Source: Cupriavidus sp. WGlv3
GTDB lineage: Bacteria > Pseudomonadota > Gammaproteobacteria > Burkholderiales > Burkholderiaceae
Direction of reading: 5' to 3'
DNA: 54,658 bases
Assembly (NCBI RefSeq): GCF_023952475.1
Contig: NZ_JALHRX010000027.1
Coordinates: 1 to 54,658 of the forward strand
A program made the translations under genes and the position numbers. Each line of letters opens with the position of its first letter. Within the stretch, counting starts at the first letter, position 1. The notes beneath the pieces are model-generated. The model was given only the letters and a program-made list of their open reading frames with translations. It was not told where the DNA came from and did not search any database. This document shows positions 1-7,533 of this stretch, piece after piece.

Positions 1-203
1 ACGCGTACCGTGCCAGGGCCCACGCCCCGCGATAGGGCCGGCGCAGCAGCCGTAGGCGCTCCTACGACACGCCCAGCAGCAGGAACCACTCCGCGCTCTG
101 GGCTCGTTCAAACATCATTCCAACGCTCCTCCCACCGTAGTGCACCACCGCGGCAGGCAGTCCAGCTATGTGAGGAAGCCAAGCCCCGTACGAAAACCCC
201 CAG
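1..203. repeat. 203-bp direct repeat, left copy
   Basis: This stretch recurs in the same orientation at 54456-54658. The two copies align over 203 bases without a gap and differ at about a dozen positions. The window ends inside the right copy, so the true repeat may be longer. An open frame runs through it but has no recognisable protein character. No transposase or clear structured RNA was recognised. Confidence 0.9.
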
Positions 204-240
204 GCACACTACGATAAGACATGCCGCCCGCAGGGCAGTA

Positions 241-350
241 AACGCGCTTTTTGGTTACTTTTTGGCGCTTCGGCCAAAAAGTGACCCGCCCAGCAGGGCG
301 GAACCAAGCGGTTCAACAGCCGACAGCATGTCACCAACAGCAACAACCCC
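241..350. repeat. ~105-bp hairpin-rich repeat, left copy
   Basis: Near-identical sequence lies in inverted orientation at 54062-54168. It holds two hairpins. One has arms ACTTTTTGGC at 257-266 and GCCAAAAAGT at 273-282, and the other is CCGCCC-AGCA-GGGCGG at about 286-301. The first resembles an intrinsic terminator. The repeat abuts the 3' end of the DUF899 gene and may end its transcript. Repeats of this look are, from general familiarity, common between Cupriavidus genes and are often misannotated as a peptide containing RPKSDPPSRAEP. Confidence 0.85.
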
Positions 351-1051
351 TACTTCCCATATTCCAATTCCGGATACCAATCCCCCCTCCCCTCCGGCGT
401 CGTATCCAGCAACGTCCATAACGGATCCAGATCCGGCGCCCCGCGCGGATCCTGCCCCGGATCGCACGTCAACGCATACATCTCACTACTCCAGAAATGC
501 CGGACCTTGCCGTCGCGCCGCGAAAAGACCGTATATCCAGGCTCATCCGCATCCTCCGCACTCACGTAATCGCGAGTGAAATCGCCATCCACATCCGCAT
601 AGACCTTCAGCTGTGTCCATCCCCGCGCCCGCTTGGCAGCGACCAGGCGATCGATCGGCGAGCGCGCCACCATGGCCAGTGCCGTGCGCTGCTCGATATC
701 CGCAACCTTGTGGTCCCAGCCGGCCATGATGGACGTGCACATCGGACACGGCTGCTGCCGCTGCGGCCCGAACATGTAGCTGTAGACCACCAGCGTATCC
801 TTGCCGGCGAACAGGTCTTCGAGGGTCACCGGCCCGTGCTCGCCCTGGAACGTATAGCGCTTCGTCACTTCGCCGCCGGGCGGCAAGGCGCGGCGCTGTG
901 CGGCCACGCGTTCGATGTGCCGCCGCAATTCGATTTCTTCCGCCAGCAAGGCGTTGCGCGCCTCGCGGTACGCGGCGCTTTCATTCGGAAAGTGGACGGG
1001 ATTCTGCCGGGCCAGTTCGGTCGACGGAACCAGCTTTGCCGTGGTGTTCAT
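350..1051 (-). CDS. DUF899 family thioredoxin-like protein
   Basis: The 233-residue product belongs by sequence to DUF899, a thioredoxin-fold family of unknown substrate. A CPMC motif (Cys102, Cys105) sits after a beta-strand-like VVYSYMF segment, where the redox site of a thioredoxin fold is expected. The N-terminal third is charged and helical. The start is set by an AGGAGG Shine-Dalgarno sequence about 7 bases before ATG at 1051; in-frame codons further upstream lack one. There is no signal peptide, so it is probably cytoplasmic. Its only same-strand neighbour is the YciI-like gene about 200 bp upstream, which ends in its own terminator, so it is probably monocistronic. The family call is firm; a role in peroxide or thiol handling is only a guess. 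Confidence 0.85.
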   Translation of the reverse strand: MNTTAKLVPSTELARQNPVHFPNESAAYREARNALLAEEIELRRHIERVAAQRRALPPGGEVTKRYTFQGEHGPVTLEDLFAGKDTLVVYSYMFGPQRQQPCPMCTSIMAGWDHKVADIEQRTALAMVARSPIDRLVAAKRARGWTQLKVYADVDGDFTRDYVSAEDADEPGYTVFSRRDGKVRHFWSSEMYALTCDPGQDPRGAPDLDPLWTLLDTTPEGRGDWYPELEYGK

Positions 1052-1204
1052 GTCAGTCCTCCTGGAAGATCGCGTGCCGGGCGCGGCTCGCGCCATGCGG
1101 CGATGGCCGCTTCACACGCCTGTCCTGTTTCGTTCCCGCGCGGCGCGAATCGTTCCAATACGATCGCTGCACGCCGCCTTCGCTCCGCGCTCCACTCAGC
1201 ACAA

Positions 1205-1236
1205 ACGGCGGTTCACACTCGCGTGTGAACCGCCGT
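1205..1236 (-). terminator. Intrinsic terminator of the YciI-like gene
   Basis: A perfect 14-bp stem has arms ACGGCGGTTCACAC at 1205-1218 and GTGTGAACCGCCGT at 1223-1236, with a TCGC loop. Read on the minus strand it is followed by TTTGTG. It lies about 20 bp past the stop codon at 1258, which fits rho-independent termination of that gene. Confidence 0.8.
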
Positions 1237-1257
1237 CTCTCTGTGCGTAATGCCGAC

Positions 1258-1698
1258 TTAGCCTTGCTGAGACCTGGCCGCGCGCGCAGCCTGCTCGCGC
1301 AGCCGCTCTTCCTGCTCCCGGAGTTCCGGCGTCAGCTCCTCGCCAAAGTCCTCAAGCTCGAACAATGGCCGGATCTCGATGTCGGATTCGCTTTCCATGG
1401 GATTGGGACAGCGCTTGACCCATTCCACCGCCTCGTCCATGGACTTGACCTGCCACAACCAGAACCCGGCGACGAGTTCTTCCGGCCGCGCAAAGGGTCC
1501 ATCGGTCACGGTGCGCTGGCTGCCCGCGAAACGCACGCGCTTGCCTTTTGCGCTGGGCTGCAGGCCCTCGCCCGCCAGCATGATGCCGGCCTTGACCAGT
1601 TCTTCGTTGAAGTTGCCCATCGCTGCCAGCAGCTCGGTGCCGGGCATCTTGCCGGCTTCCGACTCGCTGGTTGCCTTGACGATCACCATGACACGCAT
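1258..1698 (-). CDS. YciI-like DGPF-domain protein
   Basis: This is a small YCII-related protein of about 146 residues. It carries the family hallmark VTDGPFA near residue 65, then ELVAGFWLWQVKSMDEAVEWV, typical of the ferredoxin-like alpha/beta dimer fold. The C-terminal 25 residues are a charged Glu/Arg/Ala tail. Two in-frame ATGs lie two codons apart (1704 and 1698). The GAGGAG sequence is about 7 bases from the second and only 2 from the first, so I take 1698. In many genomes such proteins sit beside ECF sigma factors; none is present here. It is probably cytoplasmic with no established enzyme activity. Confidence 0.85.
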   Translation of the reverse strand: MRVMVIVKATSESEAGKMPGTELLAAMGNFNEELVKAGIMLAGEGLQPSAKGKRVRFAGSQRTVTDGPFARPEELVAGFWLWQVKSMDEAVEWVKRCPNPMESESDIEIRPLFELEDFGEELTPELREQEERLREQAARAARSQQG

Positions 1699-1828
1699 CG
1701 ACATGCCTCCTCAGGTACGTGTGTGGCGACATGCGCGCCGGATGGCGCGCTCCACGCACCCGCCATGGGGCGTGTCGCACACCGGTCCAGCATAGACGCG
1801 CTATTGCGTGGAAGCTATTGCCCGGACG

Positions 1829-2011
1829 CTATTGCTGCATCGACCAGGACGACTGCCGGCGCAGGTCTTCCTGTCCCGGCTGGCGCGGCGGCTTGCCGAG
1901 ATCGTCGTCGTGCCGGGGCGGAAGCTGCTCTTCGCTCTTGCGTGAAGGATCAGCCGGCGGCACCTCGGGTACGTGCGGCCCTTCCTCTGGCCGTGGAATT
2001 TGATGTGCCAT
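1829..2011 (-). CDS. Small Pro/charged-rich hypothetical protein
   Basis: This is a 60-residue reading frame beginning MAHQIPRPEEG, rich in Pro, Asp, Glu, Arg and Gln, with no hydrophobic segment and so probably disordered. A GGAGGG ribosome-binding site about 6 bases before ATG 2011 supports translation from there rather than from the longer upstream frame. I do not recognise a domain. It stands alone, transcribed away from the DUF883 gene, and its composition recalls small stress-associated proteins of beta-proteobacteria. The function is unknown and the gene itself is moderately certain. Confidence 0.55.
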   Translation of the reverse strand: MAHQIPRPEEGPHVPEVPPADPSRKSEEQLPPRHDDDLGKPPRQPGQEDLRRQSSWSMQQ

Positions 2012-2340
2012 GATGCCCTCCTGCTTGCAGAGTACGACACCCTTGACGATGCAACCGCCATGCCAAGCCCGGCAGCGCGGTTTTGTGCGCCCCGACGATC
2101 CCGTACCCCGCGTCGTGCTGCGCTCGCGTATCCGCCGCGCAATCTCGGCGCGCAGAATCTGCCTGACTTTGTAATGCGGCATGCGGGTGCGCTGTCGACA
2201 GGCCGCGGTGGCGCCACGTCCAGCATGGCGCAGAGGCAGTCACGCCAGCAGCCATCGCCCGGCACGAAAGGTGCACCGCCCTCCCGTGGCGCGCCGGGTT
2301 CGCCCGGTGCGCCGCGGATACTTCAATGCGGAGGCGCACC
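2012..2340. other. Intergenic region between divergent small genes
   Basis: This 329-bp stretch lies between a leftward small gene and the rightward DUF883 gene. Open frames cross it on both strands, but none has a ribosome-binding site plus recognisable protein character. It must hold both promoters; I see no convincing operator. Confidence 0.5.
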
Positions 2341-2802
2341 ATGGAACAGACGGAAACGACAAGCACGCCCACCAGCACATCGGGCCTGCGCCAGCAGGAG
2401 ACGCGCATGTCTTCGGCATCAGGTTCGGATACGCGCAGCAGCGCGCCGTGGAAGGACACGTCGGCACGATCGTCGGCATCGCAGGACCTGGCGCGCGAGC
2501 TCGACCGGCTGATCGAGCGCCTGCCCACGTTGTCCGGCGATAACCTCGAGCAGGCCAAGGCGGAGTTCGTCCAACTTGCCGCCAGGTCCGGCAGCGCAGC
2601 GACGGAAATCGCGGCCAAGTCCGCGGAGGTTGCCCGGCACGTAAAAGGACGCGTCAAGAACGAGTGGGAAACCGGCTTAGAGCGGACCGAATCGTACGTC
2701 CACGCCAACCCCGTGCGTGCGCTGGCGATGGCGCTCGGGCTCGGCGTGGTGCTGGGCGCGCGGCTGTTCGGCGGTTCGCACCGGCATCACCGCGACATGT
2801 GA
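2341..2802 (+). CDS. DUF883 (ElaB/YqjD-like) membrane-anchored protein
   Basis: The 153-residue product has the plan of ElaB/YqjD/YgaM proteins. A polar, Ser/Thr-rich N-terminus is followed by a long amphipathic helix (about residues 45-115, Asp/Glu/Ala/Lys-rich). The end is a C-terminal membrane segment with the family signature NPVRALAMALGLGVVLGARL, then a short His-rich tail. YqjD-type proteins in Escherichia coli bind stationary-phase ribosomes and sit in the inner membrane; whether this one does is unknown. ATG 2341 is chosen because GGAGG precedes it by about 8 bases. A second ATG at 2407 also has an AGGAG and could give a shorter form. Confidence 0.8.
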   Translation: MEQTETTSTPTSTSGLRQQETRMSSASGSDTRSSAPWKDTSARSSASQDLARELDRLIERLPTLSGDNLEQAKAEFVQLAARSGSAATEIAAKSAEVARHVKGRVKNEWETGLERTESYVHANPVRALAMALGLGVVLGARLFGGSHRHHRDM

Positions 2803-2825
2803 GCCGGCGTTGGTGCACCGGGGGG

Positions 2826-2852
2826 GCCCGCCGGCTCAGCGAGCCGGCGGGC
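2826..2852. terminator. Bidirectional hairpin between convergent genes
   Basis: A perfect 12-bp stem has arms GCCCGCCGGCTC at 2826-2837 and GAGCCGGCGGGC at 2841-2852. It lies between the DUF883 gene and the convergent GlxA-type regulator, overlapping the last codons of the latter. There is no long T run, so it acts either as an attenuating hairpin or as a GC-rich terminator. Confidence 0.6.
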
Positions 2853-3807
2853 GCGGCACCGCGGTGCCGAACTGCTTGCGGTAGGCCGACGGCGACACCG
2901 CCAGCGCCTGGGTGAAGTGCTGGCGCAGGGAAACGGCCGACCCGAACCCGACCAGTTCGGCCACCAGGTCGACGCCCTTGTCGGTTGTCTCCAGCAAACG
3001 CCGCGCTGCCGTCAGCCGGTGGTTCAGCACCCATTGCGTCACGGTGGTGCCGGTCTTCTCCTTGAAGCGCCGCGTGAAATTGCGCCGGCTCATGCCGGCC
3101 TTCTCGGCCAGCGTGTCGAGTGTCAGCGGCTCGGCCAGGTGCGCGATGGCCCAGTCCAGCGTCAGGCTGAGCCGGTCTGCGCCGTCCGCCTGCGGCAGCG
3201 GATGCTCGATGTATTGCGCCTGGCCGCCGTGCCGGTGCGGGGCCACCACCATGCGGCGCGCCATCCGGTTGGCCACTTCGGCGCCATGGTCGCGCCGCAC
3301 CAGGTGCAGGCAGCAGTCCAGCGCGGCGGCGGTGCCTGCCGAGGTAAGGATCGCCCCGTCGTCGATATAGAGCGAATCGCGGTCGAGCCGCACCCGCGGA
3401 TAGCGCTGCGCAAAATCGTCGGCCCAGGCCCAGTGCGTGGCCGCGGCGCGGCCGTCCAGCAGCCCGGCCTCGGCCACCACGAAGGTGCCCAGGCACAAGC
3501 CGGCAATGCGCGCCCCGCGCGCGCTGGCGCCCCGCAGCGCATCGAGCAACGCTTGCGGCGGGCGCTCGCCCGGATCCCGCCACGCCGGCATGATCACGGT
3601 ATCGGCCTGCTCCAGCACCGACAGGTCGTGTTCCACCTCGATGCGGAATCCTGACATGGTCGAAATCAATCCCGGTTTCTCGCCGCAGATCAGCAGCCGG
3701 TAGCGCGGCACGCCGAGGCGGTCTAGGTCGTCGCCAAAGACGATGCAGGGCACGGACAGGTGGAAGGGGCTGATGCCTTCGAAGGCAATCACCGCGACGG
3801 TGTGCAT
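2836..3807 (-). CDS. GlxA-type AraC family transcriptional regulator
   Basis: The 323-residue protein has two parts. An N-terminal DJ-1/PfpI-like domain (about 1-185) includes the nucleophile-elbow-like GLCLGTFVVAEAGLL. A C-terminal AraC/XylS domain (about 215-312) carries two helix-turn-helices (LDTLAEKAGMSRRNFTRRF and VAELVGFGSAVSLRQHF). This is the GlxA/FtrA/CdhR plan, usually activators of amide, betaine or amino-acid-derivative catabolism. ATG 3807 begins the conserved start MHTVAVIAFEG; upstream codons add an unconserved Pro-rich tail. It diverges from an isochorismatase-family hydrolase, a common partner, and probably controls it through the palindrome at 3884-3916. Confidence 0.9.
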   Translation of the reverse strand: MHTVAVIAFEGISPFHLSVPCIVFGDDLDRLGVPRYRLLICGEKPGLISTMSGFRIEVEHDLSVLEQADTVIMPAWRDPGERPPQALLDALRGASARGARIAGLCLGTFVVAEAGLLDGRAAATHWAWADDFAQRYPRVRLDRDSLYIDDGAILTSAGTAAALDCCLHLVRRDHGAEVANRMARRMVVAPHRHGGQAQYIEHPLPQADGADRLSLTLDWAIAHLAEPLTLDTLAEKAGMSRRNFTRRFKEKTGTTVTQWVLNHRLTAARRLLETTDKGVDLVAELVGFGSAVSLRQHFTQALAVSPSAYRKQFGTAVPRPPAR

Positions 3808-3883
3808 CGCAATCTCGCTGGGTTGGGGGGCGGTTCGGGGGCGGTCTGGTGGCTGAAACGGCATGGCCACGTCGGCATGGTTT

Positions 3884-3916
3884 GGCCCGATTCTATCGGA
3901 TGTTGTCCATCGGGCC
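3884..3916. promoter_or_regulatory. Candidate operator between GlxA-type regulator and hydrolase
   Basis: A perfect 8-bp inverted repeat, GGCCCGAT (3884-3891) and ATCGGGCC (3909-3916), is separated by 17 bp. It lies in the middle of the 220-bp divergent intergenic region, about 77 bp before the regulator start and 112 bp before the hydrolase start. The position suits a shared operator; assignment to the adjacent regulator is inference. Confidence 0.5.
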
Positions 3917-4027
3917 ACTTCCGGCGCTGCCGGCGACGCCGGAAACTACGCTTCATGCCGCGCCTGCGGCCAACACAGCGGCCGCCACTGGCGCCGTCCA
4001 CCTACTTCCCTGTCGACGAGGACCATC

Positions 4028-4636
4028 ATGCACCACCCGACCCTACGCACCATCGCCGGCGCGCCGGCCCGCACCGCCATCGACGCCGCCAGCACCGCCG
4101 TGCTGGTCATCGACTTCCAGAACGAATATTTCAGCGGCAAGCTGCCGATCCCCGACGGCCCGGCTGCCCTTGACAACGCGCGGCGCCTGGTCGACCACGC
4201 GGATGCCGCCGGCATGCCGGTGTTCCACATCCAGCATGTCACCCCGGCGGGCAGCCCGGTCTTCGCCGAACACGGCGCCACCGTGGCGTTCCACGGCGAC
4301 CTGCAACCGGCGCCGCACCATACCGTGGTGCAAAAGACTTCGGTCAGCGCCTTCCCGACCACCGACCTGGACCAGCGCCTCAAGGCGGCCGGCATCAAGA
4401 CCCTGATCATCACCGGGCTGATGACCCACGCCTGCGTCACCGGCGCGGCGCGCGACGCGGTGCCGCTGGGATACGGCGTGATCGTGGCGGCCGACGCCTG
4501 CGCCACGCGCGACCTCGATACCGCGGCGGGCACGGTGTCTCACCAGGAACTGCACCGCGCCGCGCTGGCCGCGCTCGACGACACCTTCGGCGATATCCTG
4601 AGCACCGAGCAGGTGCTGAAGCTGCCGCTGGCCTGA
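4028..4636 (+). CDS. Isochorismatase family cysteine hydrolase
   Basis: The 202-residue protein shows the Asp-Lys-Cys triad of the family: Asp in VLVIDFQNEYF, Lys in VVQKTSVSAF and Cys in MTHACVTGAARDA. A cis-peptide-type VIVAADACATRD segment follows, then the C-terminal THQEL-like VSHQELHRAALAAL. Members hydrolyse isochorismate, nicotinamide, N-carbamoyl compounds or other amides. No siderophore or NAD genes are nearby and the divergent regulator is GlxA-type, so an amidase role in nitrogen-compound catabolism is likelier than true isochorismatase. The start is chosen at ATG 4028 after GAGGA. The exact substrate is unknown. Confidence 0.88.
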   Translation: MHHPTLRTIAGAPARTAIDAASTAVLVIDFQNEYFSGKLPIPDGPAALDNARRLVDHADAAGMPVFHIQHVTPAGSPVFAEHGATVAFHGDLQPAPHHTVVQKTSVSAFPTTDLDQRLKAAGIKTLIITGLMTHACVTGAARDAVPLGYGVIVAADACATRDLDTAAGTVSHQELHRAALAALDDTFGDILSTEQVLKLPLA

Positions 4637-4644
4637 GCGACTGT

Positions 4645-4671
4645 GGCCGGCCCGGCGATACCGGGCTGGCC
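4645..4671. terminator. Terminator hairpin between convergent genes
   Basis: GGCCGGCCCGG (4645-4655), a CGATA loop and CCGGGCTGGCC (4661-4671) form an 11-bp stem with one mismatch. CGCGCAGTTT follows on the plus strand. It lies between the isochorismatase-like gene and the convergent porin and probably ends both transcripts, including the long leftward gentisate transcript. Confidence 0.65.
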
Positions 4672-4684
4672 GCGCAGTTTCCTT

Positions 4685-5806
4685 TCAGAACCGGTGCCGC
4701 ATCCCTGCCGCCACCGCGGTCATGCTGCGATGGCCGCTGCCGAGGAAGTAGCCGTTGGCAAAGCTCACCGCCGAGGTATCGAAGTTGATGCCGGCATGCT
4801 GCACGTAGGCGGTGGTCAGGTAGACGTCGGTGCGCCGCGACAGGCTGTAGTCGGCGATCAAGCTGACCTGCCAGGGGTTCTTCACATTGCGTCCGGCAAG
4901 CGCCTTGACGTCGTCGTAGTAGAACGCCAGCGTCAGGTCCAGCGCCGGCGTGGCGCGGTAGTTGACGCCGGCCCAGTAGTAATCGTCCCGCACGATGGTG
5001 GCGCCGTCGGCGGACTTGTTGAGGCCCCAGCGATAGCCGCCCATCAGCTTGACCGGCCCGGCGCGATAGCTGAGCGCGGCGCCGGCCTTGCGGAAGTTGC
5101 CGACGGCGCCGCCCGTCCCCAGCGTGGGGTTGAAGCGGTTGAACGCCAGCGCCGCGCCGAAGCCGCCGGCGAAGTAGTTCAGGCCGGCACCATAGCCGGT
5201 ATCCCGGCGCGATTGGCCGGCGTTTTCCCCGGCGCCCAGCACGCCATTGCCGAACGAATAATTGCCGATGGCGGTCACCGCGCCGAAGGTGCCCGTGTAC
5301 TTCACGGTGTTGTCCGAGCGGAAGTCCAGACCCAGCTGTGCCGCGATCGGCTCGTACTGGGTCGAATAGCCGCTGGGCGAGAAGTTGGAAAAGGCGTCGA
5401 AGATGGCCGTGTACTGGCGCCCGAAGGCAAGCCGGCCGGCGCGCTCGCTCAGCAGCCCGACAAAGGCCTGGCGCCCGAACAGCCGGCCGGATTGCGTCTG
5501 CCGGCCGTCGTCGATACCGAAGCCGTTCTCCAGTACGAACACCGCCTTGAGCGCGCTGCCCAGGTCCTCGGTGCCGCGCAAGCCCCAGCGCGAGCCCGAC
5601 AGGCCGCCGGAGCCCAGCGCCACGCGACTATGGCCCGGCCCGGGAAAACCCGGCTGCGTCGGCAGCGTGGCCGACAGGTGGTTGACGTATTCGATATTGG
5701 CATCGGCCACGCCATACAGCGTCACGCTGGCGTGCGCGCCCCCGCCCGGCACGGCCAGCAAGGCCAGTGCCGTTGGCAGGATCCGCCGGTGAGCCCTCGT
5801 CTTCAT
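4685..5806 (-). CDS. Gram-negative porin (Burkholderia type)
   Basis: The 373-residue outer-membrane porin starts with a Sec signal peptide of about 27 residues ending AHA, then the classic mature start SVTLYGVADANIEYV. Mid-protein it has SRWGLRGTEDLGSALKAVFVLENGF and GRQAFVGLLSERAGRLAFGRQYT, both typical of beta-proteobacterial OmpC-like trimers. It ends in Arg-His-Arg-Phe, the terminal Phe needed for beta-barrel assembly. An AAGGAG precedes ATG 5806. It is the last gene of a same-strand series that includes 3-hydroxybenzoate uptake and degradation, so it may admit aromatic acids; that specificity is inference. Confidence 0.93.
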   Translation of the reverse strand: MKTRAHRRILPTALALLAVPGGGAHASVTLYGVADANIEYVNHLSATLPTQPGFPGPGHSRVALGSGGLSGSRWGLRGTEDLGSALKAVFVLENGFGIDDGRQTQSGRLFGRQAFVGLLSERAGRLAFGRQYTAIFDAFSNFSPSGYSTQYEPIAAQLGLDFRSDNTVKYTGTFGAVTAIGNYSFGNGVLGAGENAGQSRRDTGYGAGLNYFAGGFGAALAFNRFNPTLGTGGAVGNFRKAGAALSYRAGPVKLMGGYRWGLNKSADGATIVRDDYYWAGVNYRATPALDLTLAFYYDDVKALAGRNVKNPWQVSLIADYSLSRRTDVYLTTAYVQHAGINFDTSAVSFANGYFLGSGHRSMTAVAAGMRHRF

Positions 5807-5982
5807 GTCTCGCTCCTTGGTTCTGTTTGGTCATCGCCACGGCGGAGGCGCCGTGGCTGGATTGCGGACGGCAACCCGCGTGCGCAACCGGCCGCGCCGC
5901 CAACGCGCAGGTGCCCCGCGCACGGCCTGGCGGCGTGCGCGAGAACTTGGTGCGGGGATTTGCCGGGCGTGCCCGGCGTGGA

Positions 5983-7359
5983 TCAGCGGCTGGCCGCGCC
6001 GACGATGGCGTGCGCCGCGGCCACCATGGCCTCTGACGATTCCAGCGCGCGTGCCGGGTCGTCGCGCTTGCGCACGGCGGCGGCGCTGGTTGCGCGCGCA
6101 GCGCCGTCGGGGCTGGCGGAGAACTTCACAACGGTCAGCCCCCTGGCGGGATTGATGTAGATCTTCTGGCCGAAGCGGCCGCTGGCCTCGATGCTGCCGT
6201 CGCCGTCGTTGCGCTGGAACCAGTAGTTGCGATAGCCATAGCCGTCGCGCCCCGCGGTGGTGTTGCCGCGCGCGAAGCGGGCCTGGTTGCCGGCGGGCTG
6301 CAGCGCGATCCGCACCGCCTGCGGCGAAATACCGAGCGTGGCATCGCCGGCCGCGGCGCGGCGCACGGTCTCGGCAAAGCGGGCGGCATCGCGCAGCGTC
6401 GAGTTCATGCCCCCGCTCGCCATTTCGGTGCCCTGACGGTCCACCTGAGTGTAGGCATCGTCATCGGCGAAGCGCGACCACAGCCGCTCGGTAACGAGGT
6501 CCGCCCAGCGCTTGCCGGTGATGCGGCGCAGCGCCCACGCCACCGCTTCGGGCGAGCCGTTCTGGTAGTACCAGACGCCGCCGTCCGGGCCCTCGCCGGC
6601 GGCGCCGGTGGCGTGCACGACCTTGAGGAAGTCGTAGATGGTGTCGGGCGCGTCGGCCTTGCGCGGCACGATGCCCACCGCGCCGAACAGCCCCAGGTCA
6701 GGCGGCAGTGCCTGCGGATAGCCGACCGGCACCTCCATGTCCAGGTTCTGCTGCACCGTGGCCTCGCCGAACGGATTGCCGGCCAGCTCGGGCACATACT
6801 GCGCCAGCCGCGCGTTGGGATCGAGCTTGCCCTCTTCGACCAGCATTGCCGCCAGCAGCCCCGTCACGGACTTGGTCATCGAGGCCCAGATATGCGGCTG
6901 GTGCGGGCCAAAGCCGGCAAGGTACCGCTCGTACACGATCCGGCCCTGGTGCAGCACGATAAAGCCATCGGTGTGCGTGTCGCGCAGGTAGTCCGCCACC
7001 TGTACCGTCTGGCCGGCAACGCTAAAGCGGACCGCGTCCAGCTCCGGCGCCGACTGGCCCGGCAGCGCCAGCGGCTGGCTCGCATGCCGGATACCCACCG
7101 TGGGCGACATCTCGCGCGCGTGCCGGAAGGCCCATCGCATATAAGGCGGGCGCAGGCCGGTGCCGCGACTGACCTGCCGGTCCGGCGGCGGCGGGAAGCC
7201 CTGCATCACTTCGCTCTCGGCCACCGCCGCGGGCTGGCCCGCGCCCTGGGCCAGCGCCAGGCCGGCCGGCGCCGCCATCAATGCCACCAGCGGCACCACC
7301 GTCCACCACGCCCGACTGCGCCGGAACTCCGTCCCGCGCGACTTCGCTTGCGCCTGCAT
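5983..7359 (-). CDS. Beta-lactamase-fold serine hydrolase (NylB/EstB-like)
   Basis: The 458-residue exported protein has an N-terminal hydrophobic segment (about 22-37) ending ALAQ. The class C beta-lactamase/penicillin-binding fold follows. The nucleophile motif is Ser160-Met-Thr-Lys163 in IWASMTKSVTG, and the second motif is Tyr265-Gln-Asn267. The third, KTG/HxG-like element is not canonical; GRFGQKIYINP occupies the usual place. The GFIVLHQGRIVYERY strand and ARLAQYVPELAG resemble 6-aminohexanoate-dimer hydrolase and EstB-type esterases more than true beta-lactamases. GGAGACA precedes ATG 7359. Lying between the 3-hydroxybenzoate transporter and a porin, it may release an aromatic acid from an ester or amide in the periplasm (inference). 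Confidence 0.88.
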   Translation of the reverse strand: MQAQAKSRGTEFRRSRAWWTVVPLVALMAAPAGLALAQGAGQPAAVAESEVMQGFPPPPDRQVSRGTGLRPPYMRWAFRHAREMSPTVGIRHASQPLALPGQSAPELDAVRFSVAGQTVQVADYLRDTHTDGFIVLHQGRIVYERYLAGFGPHQPHIWASMTKSVTGLLAAMLVEEGKLDPNARLAQYVPELAGNPFGEATVQQNLDMEVPVGYPQALPPDLGLFGAVGIVPRKADAPDTIYDFLKVVHATGAAGEGPDGGVWYYQNGSPEAVAWALRRITGKRWADLVTERLWSRFADDDAYTQVDRQGTEMASGGMNSTLRDAARFAETVRRAAAGDATLGISPQAVRIALQPAGNQARFARGNTTAGRDGYGYRNYWFQRNDGDGSIEASGRFGQKIYINPARGLTVVKFSASPDGAARATSAAAVRKRDDPARALESSEAMVAAAHAIVGAASR

Positions 7360-7533
7360 GCTGTCTCCATGGCTGTCGAGGCGGCTGCACCTGCGGTGCG
7401 CCGCCTTCTGTGATGCGTTGCCAGCCTGCCCCAGCAGGCCGCGGGCGCCATGTTGCAGGCCGGCGGCCATGGCCACAATCCTCTGTTCGGAATAGAGCCA
7501 TAACCCTTGGGAATGTCGGCGCAGCGGCCGCCT

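Noticed and set aside
10..579. A 189-codon frame crossing the left repeats
   Set aside because: It is composed mainly of repeat sequence and runs antisense into the DUF899 gene. The RPKSDPPSRAEP peptide is a product of the repeat, not a protein family.
4028..4636. True isochorismatase in siderophore synthesis
   Set aside because: No siderophore genes are nearby and the regulator is GlxA-type, so a general cysteine hydrolase label is safer.
5983..7359. True beta-lactamase (resistance) role for the serine hydrolase
   Set aside because: The third KTG-type motif is not canonical and the surrounding motifs and gene context fit a NylB/EstB-like esterase or amidase.
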